NCBI GenBank assembly: GCA_945878065.1
Contig: CAMDXA010000008.1
Span: 1 to 64,000 of the forward strand
Reading direction: 5' to 3'
DNA length: 64,000 nucleotides
Origin: Bordetella parapertussis
GTDB lineage: Bacteria; Pseudomonadota; Gammaproteobacteria; Burkholderiales; Burkholderiaceae_C
The translations under genes were made by a program, and so were the position numbers. Under the pieces are notes generated by a model that saw only the letters and a list, made by a program, of their open reading frames with translations, was not told the DNA's origin and made no database searches. Position 1 is the stretch's first letter. Each line of letters opens with the position of its first letter. Below are positions 48,626 to 57,391 of the stretch, one piece after another.

Positions 48626-51600
48626 GGCAATTCCTTGGCGATGGCGGCATCCGACCAAGCCGGTTTACCGGGTGCATAGCGTTGACGCATCCATTTCACC
48701 AAAGACACGATTTGTGCGTTGCTCAAACTGTTTCCAAACGCAGGCATGAAACCGATCTGGCGCGAGGCTGGTTGTTGCACGCCGTGCAATATGACCCGCA
48801 CCAGATTCGCCGGGCTGTCGCTGTGCAAATTGCCGTTGAGCGCAAGCGGTTGGTTCACGCCCAGCAACTGCGGTCCGTCGCCTTCGTGGTGGCAGGCACC
48901 ACAACTGCCTGCAAATTGACGGGCTGCCGCATCCGGCAGCGGTGCATGGTGTGCAGCCTGTGTCACCACGGCGATGGCGCGTGCACCAAAGTCGGCATCG
49001 TCCAAAGCGCTGGCGTTGGGGTTCAACGATGCCAGGTACACCGCCATGGCGTTCACATCCTCATCCGACACGGTTTGCAAATTGCGCACCACTTGCGCCA
49101 TCGGACCACTGGCCGTGCCATGGAACCCGCTGAACCCATGGCGCAAGTAGTTGAAAAAATCTTGTGCTCGCCACGGCATGGGCGACGCGTTGAAAGCCGT
49201 CAACGCCGGGGCTTGCCAACCCTCGACAAACGCACCTTGCATGTACGCGGTATTTTTTTGTTCCGCACCGATCAGGTTGCGCGGTGTGTGGCACGCGCCG
49301 CAATGCGCCACACCATTGACCAAATATTCGCCTCTGTTCCATTGCGCGGCTTGGCGGCTGTCGTACCGCTCTTGCCGGTCTTGGTGAAACAAGCTGTTCC
49401 ACACCGACAGCAACGGGCGAAAGTTCACACCGCCCCACATCTCAGCAGCGGGCGTGGTGTGCACCACCGGTGTTTGTGACATCAACCAGGCATACAGCGC
49501 CGTCATGTCTTCATCACCCAAACGCGCAAACGAGGTGAAGGGAAACACGGGGTACAAAGCATGGCCGTCTTGTGAAATGCCTTCACGCATGGCGCGTGCA
49601 AACGCTTGGTAAGACCATGCGCCCATGCCTGTCTCTGGGTCAGGGCTGAGGTTGGTGCTGTAGACCGTGCCATACGGTGTGACGAATGGTTTGCCGCCTG
49701 CCAAGGGCACGCCTTGGTCTGCTGTGTGGCAACTCACGCAATTGCCAAGCGCCGCCAATTGCGCCCCGCGTTGCAGTTGTGCTTCGCTGAAAGTTGCAAC
49801 CACAGGTGTGATGCGCGGTATTGCACTTCGCCAACCGATAAGCGCAGCGCCCACGGCGAGCGTGGCGAACAACACGCCACTTAATGGCTTCCATCCCCAC
49901 ACACTCAACAAGCCGGGTTGTTTTGAATGCGGTGCAACCGGCGTCACTTGCTCTGCTTGTGGTGTTGGTGTGTCTGGTGCGGCCAAAGGGTTGAGTGCCG
50001 CACGCACCACTTCAGGCGTGAACGGCGGGTTGCGAAACCGCACACCGGTCGCATCAAAAATCGCATTCGCAATCGCGGCCGTGCCGGGCACGGAAGACGA
50101 CTCACCCGCGCCCAAAGGGTCTTGCAAAGGGCGCGGCATTTGCACCACTTCAATCACCGGCACTTGCCTGAAATTCAAAATCGGATAACTGCCCCACTCA
50201 GCGCTGGTGACACTGCCGTCGACGCTGTCGGTTTGTATTTGCTCCATCAAAGCGCGGCTGGTGGTCTGCAACACATTGCCATGCACTTGTTGCTCGACGC
50301 CTTTGGGGTTGATGACGCGGCCCGCATCATGCCCCACCACGACGCGCTTGACCTGCACTTCACCCGTGGTTTTGTGCACTTGCACATCGGCCACCCAAGC
50401 CGCCCAAGCCGCGCCAAAGCCCGGCCATTTGCTGTGCGTGTAGCGTGCATAAGCTACGCCTTGTCCTTGCAACCATTCGCCTTGGGTGTCTTGCTGCTGG
50501 GGCCGGGTGTGCGGCTTCCAACCGGCCTTGTCTGCCGTCGCTTGCAGCATCTCTTTGGCACGCTCGTCAGACATATGCGCCAGCCGGTAGTGCAAGGGAT
50601 CGACCGCAGCAGCAGTCGCCAGTTCATCGATGAAACTTTCGTGCGCGAAGGCATTCGGCAAGGCCGACACACCACGCAACCAAGAAGCACGAAGTATGGG
50701 TGGCATGTCATTGACAGTGACTCGCATGTCCGCGTAGTCGTAGGGCGGACGAGCAGTGCGGTCGCCCATCTCGAAACTGCGTGCCAAAGGTTCGACGGTG
50801 CGCGTGAGTAACAGCGCCAAAGTAGTGGCACCGTTCGACGGGTAAGACGCTTGGAAGTCATAACCGCTGGGTTCGCCGTTTGAAGACAAACCGCCTTGCA
50901 CTTGCATGAGTTGCGCCGCACCTTTGGGCTCCCACAGGTGTTCCTGCTCGCGGCTGAGTTGCACACGCACTGGTGCGCCCACGGCTTTGGACAACAAGGC
51001 CGCATCTGCGGCCACATCATCCGCGCCATTGCGTCCGTAGCAACCGGCGGCCTCCATGCGCACCACATCCACCTCGGTGTCACGCAAACCGCAAAGCAAG
51101 GCAATGTCAGCACGCAAGGCATGCGGGTTTTGCGTACCGGCCCACACGCGCAATTGAAACGGTGAACTGCTTTCTTGCGGCGGTTGCCAATGCGCCACCG
51201 CGCACGACGGTCCGATGGAGGCATGTAACTGGTAAGGCCACACATAAGTGCGTTGAAAATGTTGCGCGGCATCGCTCAATGCAAGATCGACATCGCCATC
51301 GTTGACCAACTGGCGAGCGCTTGATGGCTGACGGCGTATCGCCTGCTCTGCGTCCGACACATCGGGCATGCCGGGCCAGTGCTTCCACACCACTGTGAGT
51401 TCACGCATGGCCAGCTCGGCATATTCTTCGCGCTCGGCCACGATGCCGACAAAGTCGCCTTGCACCACCACCGAGCGTATGCCGGGAATGTGCGCTATCG
51501 ATTGCGCGTCCACGCGCTCCAAGGTTTTGCCAATGAAGTCGCCACTGTCCGCGCCTGCATACGGTGGCCTGACCACGCGGCCGTGCAACATGCCCGGCAA

Positions 51601-52245
51601 ACGCATGTCATGCACAAACACCAATTCGCCAAACACCTTGGCCGGTATGTCAACCCTTGGCAAGCTCGCGCCGGACACGGTGTGGTCCTGCAAGGGCTTG
51701 AGCGGTGTGCCCATGTCCAGCGCCAATTCAATATTCAAACCCTTGAGCAAATTGCCCCAAGCCACTGCGGCATCAGAAGCAGCCTGTATGCCCTCGGGGC
51801 ACAAGCGCAATTGCGACAGCGGTTTGCCCCAGAGATGCGACGCTTGTTGCAGCAACCATTGCGCGGCTTGCGCGGCGGCGGCTTGCAATGGGGCGGCATG
51901 TACTTGCAGCGAGGCGCTGGCAATCGTGGCACCTTGGTTGGGCGACACATCGGTCAAGCCCATCAACACATGCACACGCGCCGGCGACATCGACAATTCT
52001 TCGGCCACGATTTGCGTGAGCGCGGTGCGTAAACCTGTGCCTAAATCGACATGGCCATGCAAGGCGGTGACGCTGCCGTCGTCCCACAATGCGATGAAAC
52101 ACTCCAAGCCTTCCTCGGCATGGCTGAACACAAAACCAGGCTGGCCGGGCGCGGCAGGTGCGGCGGGCAAGGGTGGACGAACAATGAGCAACACACCTTG
52201 CGCCTGAAAAATATCTGCCCGGGTGTGTACGCTGGACGCTCGCAT
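48622..52245 (-). CDS. nicB: Nicotinate dehydrogenase-type molybdopterin/cytochrome c subunit
   Basis: A 1207-residue fusion of a xanthine-dehydrogenase-family molybdenum hydroxylase (about 1-755) and a cytochrome c region. The Mo domain ends with the catalytic-Glu motif GAGESSSVPGTAAI. A membrane anchor at about 777-802 precedes three CxxCH hemes near residues 835 (NCVSCH), 983 (HCGACH) and 1115 (SCGACH). The layout and length match Pseudomonas NicB (about 1190 residues), which hydroxylates nicotinate at C6 and passes electrons to the respiratory chain. Isoquinoline or aldehyde oxidoreductases share the Mo domain, but the neighbouring 6-hydroxynicotinate reductase and enamidase favour nicotinate. 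It starts 2 bases after nicA. Confidence 0.88.
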   Translation of the reverse strand: MRASSVHTRADIFQAQGVLLIVRPPLPAAPAAPGQPGFVFSHAEEGLECFIALWDDGSVTALHGHVDLGTGLRTALTQIVAEELSMSPARVHVLMGLTDVSPNQGATIASASLQVHAAPLQAAAAQAAQWLLQQASHLWGKPLSQLRLCPEGIQAASDAAVAWGNLLKGLNIELALDMGTPLKPLQDHTVSGASLPRVDIPAKVFGELVFVHDMRLPGMLHGRVVRPPYAGADSGDFIGKTLERVDAQSIAHIPGIRSVVVQGDFVGIVAEREEYAELAMRELTVVWKHWPGMPDVSDAEQAIRRQPSSARQLVNDGDVDLALSDAAQHFQRTYVWPYQLHASIGPSCAVAHWQPPQESSSPFQLRVWAGTQNPHALRADIALLCGLRDTEVDVVRMEAAGCYGRNGADDVAADAALLSKAVGAPVRVQLSREQEHLWEPKGAAQLMQVQGGLSSNGEPSGYDFQASYPSNGATTLALLLTRTVEPLARSFEMGDRTARPPYDYADMRVTVNDMPPILRASWLRGVSALPNAFAHESFIDELATAAAVDPLHYRLAHMSDERAKEMLQATADKAGWKPHTRPQQQDTQGEWLQGQGVAYARYTHSKWPGFGAAWAAWVADVQVHKTTGEVQVKRVVVGHDAGRVINPKGVEQQVHGNVLQTTSRALMEQIQTDSVDGSVTSAEWGSYPILNFRQVPVIEVVQMPRPLQDPLGAGESSSVPGTAAIANAIFDATGVRFRNPPFTPEVVRAALNPLAAPDTPTPQAEQVTPVAPHSKQPGLLSVWGWKPLSGVLFATLAVGAALIGWRSAIPRITPVVATFSEAQLQRGAQLAALGNCVSCHTADQGVPLAGGKPFVTPYGTVYSTNLSPDPETGMGAWSYQAFARAMREGISQDGHALYPVFPFTSFARLGDEDMTALYAWLMSQTPVVHTTPAAEMWGGVNFRPLLSVWNSLFHQDRQERYDSRQAAQWNRGEYLVNGVAHCGACHTPRNLIGAEQKNTAYMQGAFVEGWQAPALTAFNASPMPWRAQDFFNYLRHGFSGFHGTASGPMAQVVRNLQTVSDEDVNAMAVYLASLNPNASALDDADFGARAIAVVTQAAHHAPLPDAAARQFAGSCGACHHEGDGPQLLGVNQPLALNGNLHSDSPANLVRVILHGVQQPASRQIGFMPAFGNSLSNAQIVSLVKWMRQRYAPGKPAWSDAAIAKELP

Positions 52246-52247
52246 GG

Positions 52248-52739
52248 TCAAGCGGTGCGGGCTTGCATCAACGTCGCCGCGCGATGCACAGCAGCGATGA
52301 TTTCTAAGTGTGTGCCGCAGCGGCACAGGTTGGCCGACAAGGCCTGACGGATGTGTGTCTCAGTGGGTTGCGGGTGTTTGCGCAACAAGGCCACGGTCAT
52401 CATCAGCATGCCATTCAAACAATAGCCGCATTGCGCGGCTTGTGTGTCGATGAAAGCCTGTTGCACCGGATGCGGATGATTTGCATCGCCCAGACCTTCC
52501 AAAGTGGTGATGTCACGGCCCTGCATTTCCAGCGCGGGAATCACACAAGCCCGCGCGGGAATGCCATCGACCAGCACCGTACATGCACCGCACTCGCCCA
52601 AACCGCAACCGAATTTGGGGCCGTTCAGCCCGAGGTCGTTGCGCAACACATGCAACAAGTTGGCGGCGTCACCCAAGGTCAGATCAACGGTTTGTTGATT
52701 GACCTTGAGTTGCACGCCCACTGATCGCAAATGTGACAT
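52248..52739 (-). CDS. nicA: Nicotinate dehydrogenase-type [2Fe-2S] subunit
   Basis: The 163-residue small subunit carries two [2Fe-2S] clusters. The plant-type ferredoxin cluster is bound by Cys45, 50, 53 and 65 (CGLGECGAC...C), and the helical-domain cluster by Cys104, 107, 139 and 141 (CGYC...CRC). It transfers electrons from the molybdenum site in NicB to the NicB hemes; no FAD subunit is encoded, as in NicAB and other cytochrome-linked hydroxylases. ATG at 52739 is preferred to GTG at 52757. It follows the nicotinamidase gene by 27 bases. Confidence 0.92.
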   Translation of the reverse strand: MSHLRSVGVQLKVNQQTVDLTLGDAANLLHVLRNDLGLNGPKFGCGLGECGACTVLVDGIPARACVIPALEMQGRDITTLEGLGDANHPHPVQQAFIDTQAAQCGYCLNGMLMMTVALLRKHPQPTETHIRQALSANLCRCGTHLEIIAAVHRAATLMQARTA

Positions 52740-52766
52740 GTACGGCAGTGGTGTCACAGCCTGAAA

Positions 52767-53486
52767 TCAGACCGCAATATCACCTGATTGGATACGCTTG
52801 ACACCTTTGGCGGCCATGTTTTTCCACGCAGCTTCGAGTGAACCGTTGAGGTCAATCGCCCGGCAAGCGTCTTCCACCACCGACACTTCAAACCCTGCAG
52901 CACGTGCGTCCATGGCGGTCCAAGCCACGCAAAAATCGGTGGCCAATCCGGTGACAAACACTTTTTTGATGCCGCGTTGTTTCAAGTAACCGGACAAACC
53001 GGTGGCGGTTTTGCCATCCGCTTCCATGAATGCAGAGTAGCTGTCGACTTTGGGGTGGTAGCCCTTGCGGATGATCAGCTGCGCGGTTGGCAAAGACAAG
53101 TCTTTGTGCAGTTCAGCGTCTTTCGTGCCTTGCACACAATGGTCCGGCCACAGCACTTGGGTGCCATAGCTGAGTTTGGTGGTTTCAAACGGTTTCTTGC
53201 CTGCATAGGCGGATGCAAAGGACGCATGGCCTTGGGTGTGCCAGTCTTGGGTCACCACAATATTGTTGAATGCTTTGGAAATGCGGTTGATGACAGGCAC
53301 CACTTCCGAGCCCTTGGCCACTGGCAAGGTGCCGCCTTCGATGAAGCAATTTTGCACATCGACCACGATCAACACCGAGTTGTCGCCGGTATTGACTTTG
53401 CCAGCCGACCAGGCCCAGGGGGCAACCGCTCCCAATGCGCCCATGGTGCCCAAAGCGGTCAGAATCTTTCTACGGTCTGCTTTCAT
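52767..53486 (-). CDS. pncA: Exported nicotinamidase/isochorismatase-family hydrolase
   Basis: The mature part is a nicotinamidase. The catalytic triad is Asp43 (VVDVQNCF), Lys in LIIRKGYHP and Cys in GLATDFCVAW; the metal site is TQDWHTQGHASFA. Unusually, the first 29 residues form a signal with twin arginines (ADRRKILTALGTMGAL...WSAG), suggesting Tat export. AGGAGAG upstream supports ATG at 53486. It would convert nicotinamide to nicotinate outside the cytoplasm, feeding NicAB, whose hemes also face the periplasm. A cytosolic PncA for NAD salvage would be a different gene. The pathway assignment rests on the neighbours. Confidence 0.88.
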   Translation of the reverse strand: MKADRRKILTALGTMGALGAVAPWAWSAGKVNTGDNSVLIVVDVQNCFIEGGTLPVAKGSEVVPVINRISKAFNNIVVTQDWHTQGHASFASAYAGKKPFETTKLSYGTQVLWPDHCVQGTKDAELHKDLSLPTAQLIIRKGYHPKVDSYSAFMEADGKTATGLSGYLKQRGIKKVFVTGLATDFCVAWTAMDARAAGFEVSVVEDACRAIDLNGSLEAAWKNMAAKGVKRIQSGDIAV

Positions 53487-53501
53487 ATTCACTCTCCTAT
53501 C

Positions 53502-53522
53502 AAAAACCGCACAACCCGTGCG
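53502..53522 (-). terminator. Weak intercistronic hairpin
   Basis: On the minus strand CGCAC and GTGCG pair around five bases (53508-53522), followed by GTTTTTG. It lies 25 bases past the stop of the second AA_synth gene and upstream of pncA. It may split the cluster into two transcripts or attenuate readthrough; the stem is only 5 bp. Confidence 0.35.
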
Positions 53523-53546
53523 TAGGGATACTGGCTCAACACTGAT

Positions 53547-54131
53547 CTACCGCAGGCCGTCTTTGCCCACGATCTCATGTACTTGTAATCCGCCCACTCG
53601 CGCATGCGGTCTGCCACTGTCAGTGACCACCACGGCCACCACGATTTCATTGGCACGCGGTGCATCAGCCACCCGCGCTTCCATGGCGTCGAAATGGCTG
53701 CGCACAAACGCTGCGTCTTTGTGGCCCAGGGGCACATCCACCGCAGTGCCGAGTGTGCCTTGCTTTTTGGCTGAAGGCACAAGGGCAGCACCTTGGCTGA
53801 CCGCCACACGCAAAGGCGCGCCAAGCTTGGGGTGAAGAATGGCTGCCGCGTGTTCGAGTTCACCGCCTTCGCCAACGATGGCGGCTTTGCCGTAGCTTTG
53901 CGCTTGCGCAGGCGCAATGCCCAGCGCTTGCACACAACGCTCGCCCAACAAGCCGCCGAGTTCTTCACCAATGTCAATCAGTTCATCCAACGACTCGCTG
54001 AAACGACCCGCATACGGGTTGTCGATCACCGCCATCGCCAGAGCGCGTCTTGTTGGTGGCGCAACCGCTTTGCCCGCCTCTTGGTGGATTTCATCGAGCT
54101 GCACAATGATTTTGCGGATCTTCGCTTTCAT
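53547..54131 (-). CDS. Amino acid synthesis family protein (PF06684), paralogue 2
   Basis: A 194-residue protein of the 'amino acid synthesis' (AA_synth, DUF1185) family, whose biochemical function is unknown. Landmarks are VIDNPYAGRF, QSYGKAAIVGEGGELEHAAAI, VDVPLGHKDAAFVRSHFDAME and HARVGGL. These match its upstream neighbour at 54148-54804 motif for motif, so the two are tandem paralogues, perhaps forming a heteromer. ATG at 54131 with AGGAGA upstream is chosen. The gene lies 16 bases after paralogue 1 within the nicotinate cluster. Confidence 0.85.
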   Translation of the reverse strand: MKAKIRKIIVQLDEIHQEAGKAVAPPTRRALAMAVIDNPYAGRFSESLDELIDIGEELGGLLGERCVQALGIAPAQAQSYGKAAIVGEGGELEHAAAILHPKLGAPLRVAVSQGAALVPSAKKQGTLGTAVDVPLGHKDAAFVRSHFDAMEARVADAPRANEIVVAVVVTDSGRPHARVGGLQVHEIVGKDGLR

Positions 54132-54147
54132 GTTGTCTCCTGCGCGT

Positions 54148-54804
54148 TCAGCGCAAACCGTTCCATTGACTGATGTCTTCGGCCTTGAGGCCACCGACAC
54201 GGGCATGCACCCTGGCGCCAGTGCTCATGGCCAAAATGACGATGAGTTCATCGGCATGCGGCGCACCCGGCACGCGCATTTCAATCGCATCGAAATGGCT
54301 GCGCACATAGCTCGCATTGATGTGCGTCAGTGGCACGTCCAGGCTGACGCCCGGCGGCCCTACTTTTTTCGTTGAAGCCACAATCGACAAGCCATTGCCG
54401 GGTTGGCCTGTGGGCTTGTCGCCACCGCCACCTTGTGTATAGGACGCACGCTCACCTTTCCAACCCAGCAGTTCGCGCATGGCATAGCCGCCGGGCACAT
54501 GCCACAGCGCACCGTGTTCGAGCTCACCGCCAGCGCCCACGATGGCGCCTTTGCCATAGCCTTGTATTTGATCCGGCTTGACACCCATGGCATCGCAAAG
54601 TTTTTGGGCCAGATCCACACCCAAAGGATTGAGCGCTTCCATCATCGGCAAGATGTCTGCGTGGTAAGAGCCTGCATACGGGTTGCGCAACACCGCAGCG
54701 ACAGCGCCGCGCACCAACGGCGAGTCCGCAGGCGGGCCGAACTCGTGGTGTATCTGTTCCACGTGCGTGAAGATGCGACGCACATCAATCAAGTCATTCA
54801 TCAT
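54148..54804 (-). CDS. Amino acid synthesis family protein (PF06684), paralogue 1
   Basis: A 218-residue AA_synth (DUF1185) protein. Landmarks are LRNPYAGSY, QGYGKGAIVGAGGELEHGALWH, LDVPLTHINASYVRSHFDAIEMR and HARVGGL. It is longer than paralogue 2, chiefly through a Gly-rich insert around residues 115-135. The ATG at 54804 overlaps the UPF0280 gene stop by four bases; 54801 is also possible. Its place between hydroxynicotinate reductase and NicAB genes suggests a step or an assembly role in pyridine catabolism (inference). Confidence 0.85.
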   Translation of the reverse strand: MMNDLIDVRRIFTHVEQIHHEFGPPADSPLVRGAVAAVLRNPYAGSYHADILPMMEALNPLGVDLAQKLCDAMGVKPDQIQGYGKGAIVGAGGELEHGALWHVPGGYAMRELLGWKGERASYTQGGGGDKPTGQPGNGLSIVASTKKVGPPGVSLDVPLTHINASYVRSHFDAIEMRVPGAPHADELIVILAMSTGARVHARVGGLKAEDISQWNGLR

Positions 54805-55685
54805 TCGACCCGGCATTCCAAAAATTCAGCCACCACCGCGTGGCCTTGGCAGCACAAAAAGGCCGCGTGTATCAAACCACGCGCCTGCATCTCACGCGCA
54901 CAGTCTAGCCCGAGTTCCAAGGCCTGCTGCACCAAGCGCTCTTGCAGCGGCGGCACATCGACTGTGACGAGTCGTGCGCCCAAATCGGTGTCATCGCGCA
55001 AGCTGTCGGCGGGACGGCGCTGTATGCGCGGGTCATCGATATTGACTGCATTCGCGATCAAAGTGGCCGCCACATCGGCCTGTGCAGCGGTTTGGGCAAG
55101 CACAGTCACGCTATCCGCAATGCCCAGAGAAAAACTGCGGCCTTGCCAGCCGCTGGTGGCCACGCCACGCACCGGCATGCTCGCATCAATCACAAACGCG
55201 CCGTCAACTATTGATTCATGGGTTTGCATATTCCGCAAAGCTTGCGCCATATTTGTCACCATGCCAATACGCCAGCTTTCACCCGCTTGCAAATGCAAAG
55301 CGATGTCGCCGCCGTTGTTCACATAGCCACGCTCAACGCCTGTCTGCGCCAAGCACCTGGCCATCTCTTGCGCGACCGCGCCAGCCACAGCGGCCATGGG
55401 CGTGACAAAACCATCGGGTGTTGCCACAGAGGCAGCGCGTGTGGCGTGGTGCATGCGTTGCGCCACAGCATGTTTGAACACATGGTCTTGCAATCTCAAC
55501 ACCGGTTGTCTGAGCCACGGCAACTCAGACACCAACTCTGGCAGTACGTCTGTGAACCGCTGCCAAGCTGTCTCTGTCGCGGCTGCGCAGGCCTGCGGAT
55601 CGCCCTCGCACTGCAACACCATGTCGATCGGACCGTGTTGAAAATGCCAGCGGCCATCGGAGAGTGAACGGCGCTGCGCTTGCAT
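54801..55685 (-). CDS. UPF0280 family protein (ApbE-like)
   Basis: A 294-residue protein of the UPF0280 family, distantly related to the FMN transferase ApbE. Landmarks are TPMAAVAGAVAQEMA, VERGYVNNGGDIALHL, RGVATSGWQGRSFSLGIADSV and NAVNIDDPRI. The family is of unknown function; the ApbE relation would allow a role in flavin attachment to the nearby flavoprotein hydroxynicotinate reductase (inference). The ATG at 55685 is five bases after that gene. The open frame upstream lies in the reductase gene and is ignored. Confidence 0.85.
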   Translation of the reverse strand: MQAQRRSLSDGRWHFQHGPIDMVLQCEGDPQACAAATETAWQRFTDVLPELVSELPWLRQPVLRLQDHVFKHAVAQRMHHATRAASVATPDGFVTPMAAVAGAVAQEMARCLAQTGVERGYVNNGGDIALHLQAGESWRIGMVTNMAQALRNMQTHESIVDGAFVIDASMPVRGVATSGWQGRSFSLGIADSVTVLAQTAAQADVAATLIANAVNIDDPRIQRRPADSLRDDTDLGARLVTVDVPPLQERLVQQALELGLDCAREMQARGLIHAAFLCCQGHAVVAEFLECRVE

Positions 55686-55690
55686 GTGTG

Positions 55691-57292
55691 TCAGCCCAAC
55701 ATGGGTGGTGCGTCCAGCGGCCAGGGTGTGGCATCTGCCGGTGGTGCTTGCCAACGCATTTGCGTGGGTGCGCCATCGTTGTGCCACGCGCCAAAGCGCA
55801 AACTGTCGTCCACACTGCGCACAAAACCCATGTGCCCGCCAAGCGCCTGATAGTCACTCAAGCGCATGCTGAATTCAATGGGTGCCACGATGGCCGGTGT
55901 CGGTACGGTGCCGAAACTGTTGGCCGGCATGCGCATCACATCGACCATCAAAGTGATGCCGCCGCCCGGCCACACATACGCCGGTGCGCCGCCGCAACTG
56001 ACATTGACCAGGGCTTTTTTCACCGCGCGGGTGAGTTGAATCGGGTTGTCGGTGACGCCCGAGCGCAAACTGCCACCTGCGCCTGCCAGAAACAACACCG
56101 ATACCAATGAGGGTTCGCAGTTCTCGCCTATGCGCTCCACCACTTGTCGAACTGCTGCGGGCATGTCGGCAGGCTGAGGCTTCAGTTGTTCGTCCAACAC
56201 AAACCATGCCGCGTGTTCGCCGGTGGTCGATGTCATGAGCAAACGCAAACCAGGCCATGCTTCTTCGGGGTTCCAATCGCCCAAGATGGACAAGGGGTCG
56301 GTGATGCTGGTGCCGCCCCAGCCTGTGCCCGGTTGCGCCACTTGGAAATAGCGCCCGGGCGTGGATTTGCGCCCAATGATTTTGATACCGCTGGGCGGCA
56401 TATGCAGACAGCGACCGGCTTGGTGCTCGGTCAACACGCCGGTGATGTGGTCGTCCACCACCACCACTTCATCGCACACGCCCAACCACTGACGCGCAAA
56501 CATACCGATCGCCGCCGAGCCGCAACCCACACGCATGCGTTGCTCGGTGACACCATCGACCACCGGGGCTTGCCCGGCTTGCAACAAAAGCTTGGCGCCG
56601 TTTTCAATCTGCACTTCCACCGCCTGATGGTTGCCCAGCAAGTGCATCAACTGCAAGGCCATGCGGCCTTGTTTTTTATTACCGCCCGTCAAGTGATGCA
56701 CGCCGCCCAAGCTGAGCATTTGCGAGCCGTATTCCGCCGTGGTCACATGGCCGACTTCTTCACCGCCGTACAACACCGCAGCGCGCTCATCACCCAGATA
56801 GCGGTCGGTATCAATCTTCACTTTGAGGCTGCAATAGCTGAAGATGCCTTCGGTCACCACGGTCACCATGTCCACGCCCTGCGAGCGTGAGGCCACGATA
56901 AACGGTGCAGGCTTGTAATCGGGGTAAGTGGTGGATGCGCCTATGCCGGTGACAAACACGCCGCGCTCTTGGCAGTCGCTTGAGGGCATGGACTGCGGCA
57001 TGGTGTCTGCATCAGCACGAGGCAACAAGGCCTGTGTGTCGCCGAGAGAAGCGGATTGGCGATTCAACCAAACCACCGGGTCCAGACGCACCAGCACGCC
57101 ATCTTGGTTGGCGTAGCGGTCGCAAGCACCGACTCGGCCTTCGGAAATTTGGCAGAGAACCGGACAGGCATTGCATTCCACCTTGCCCTCGCGCACCGGC
57201 CCGTGCTTGGGCTCGACCCGTTGCAGGCCCAAGGGCAAGCCGCTGTCAGTGGCGGGCAATCCATCGGTGTGTGTGGTGCTGGGTGTGTGCAT
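55691..57292 (-). CDS. hnr: 6-hydroxynicotinate reductase
   Basis: In Eubacterium barkeri this iron-sulfur flavoenzyme reduces 6-hydroxynicotinate to 1,4,5,6-tetrahydro-6-oxonicotinate with reduced ferredoxin. The 533-residue product has the N-terminal cluster motif with Cys40, Cys43, Cys47 and Cys57 (CNACPVLC...C) and a further Cys-rich GCGSAAIGMFARQWLG segment. Internal sequence AGAGGSLRSGVTDNP and VSCGGAPAYVWPGGGI is also seen. It heads the minus-strand operon; CATAAT at about 57336-57341 could be its -10 box. The family assignment is from memory of the sequence type and strongly supported by the divergent enamidase gene. Confidence 0.85.
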   Translation of the reverse strand: MHTPSTTHTDGLPATDSGLPLGLQRVEPKHGPVREGKVECNACPVLCQISEGRVGACDRYANQDGVLVRLDPVVWLNRQSASLGDTQALLPRADADTMPQSMPSSDCQERGVFVTGIGASTTYPDYKPAPFIVASRSQGVDMVTVVTEGIFSYCSLKVKIDTDRYLGDERAAVLYGGEEVGHVTTAEYGSQMLSLGGVHHLTGGNKKQGRMALQLMHLLGNHQAVEVQIENGAKLLLQAGQAPVVDGVTEQRMRVGCGSAAIGMFARQWLGVCDEVVVVDDHITGVLTEHQAGRCLHMPPSGIKIIGRKSTPGRYFQVAQPGTGWGGTSITDPLSILGDWNPEEAWPGLRLLMTSTTGEHAAWFVLDEQLKPQPADMPAAVRQVVERIGENCEPSLVSVLFLAGAGGSLRSGVTDNPIQLTRAVKKALVNVSCGGAPAYVWPGGGITLMVDVMRMPANSFGTVPTPAIVAPIEFSMRLSDYQALGGHMGFVRSVDDSLRFGAWHNDGAPTQMRWQAPPADATPWPLDAPPMLG

Positions 57293-57391
57293 GCGAGTTT
57301 TGAGGGGACTGAATGCCTTGGAGTCTTTGACGCATTATGCTGTGGGCTCAGACGGTTCAAAATTCAAAAGAAAGCATTCAGGAGAAGTCGC

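Noticed and set aside
48622..52739. Isoquinoline 1-oxidoreductase or aldehyde oxidase instead of NicAB
   Set aside because: The Mo and Fe-S domains alone would allow it, but the fused tri-heme tail, the overall length and the adjacent nicotinamidase, 6-hydroxynicotinate reductase and enamidase genes fit nicotinate better.
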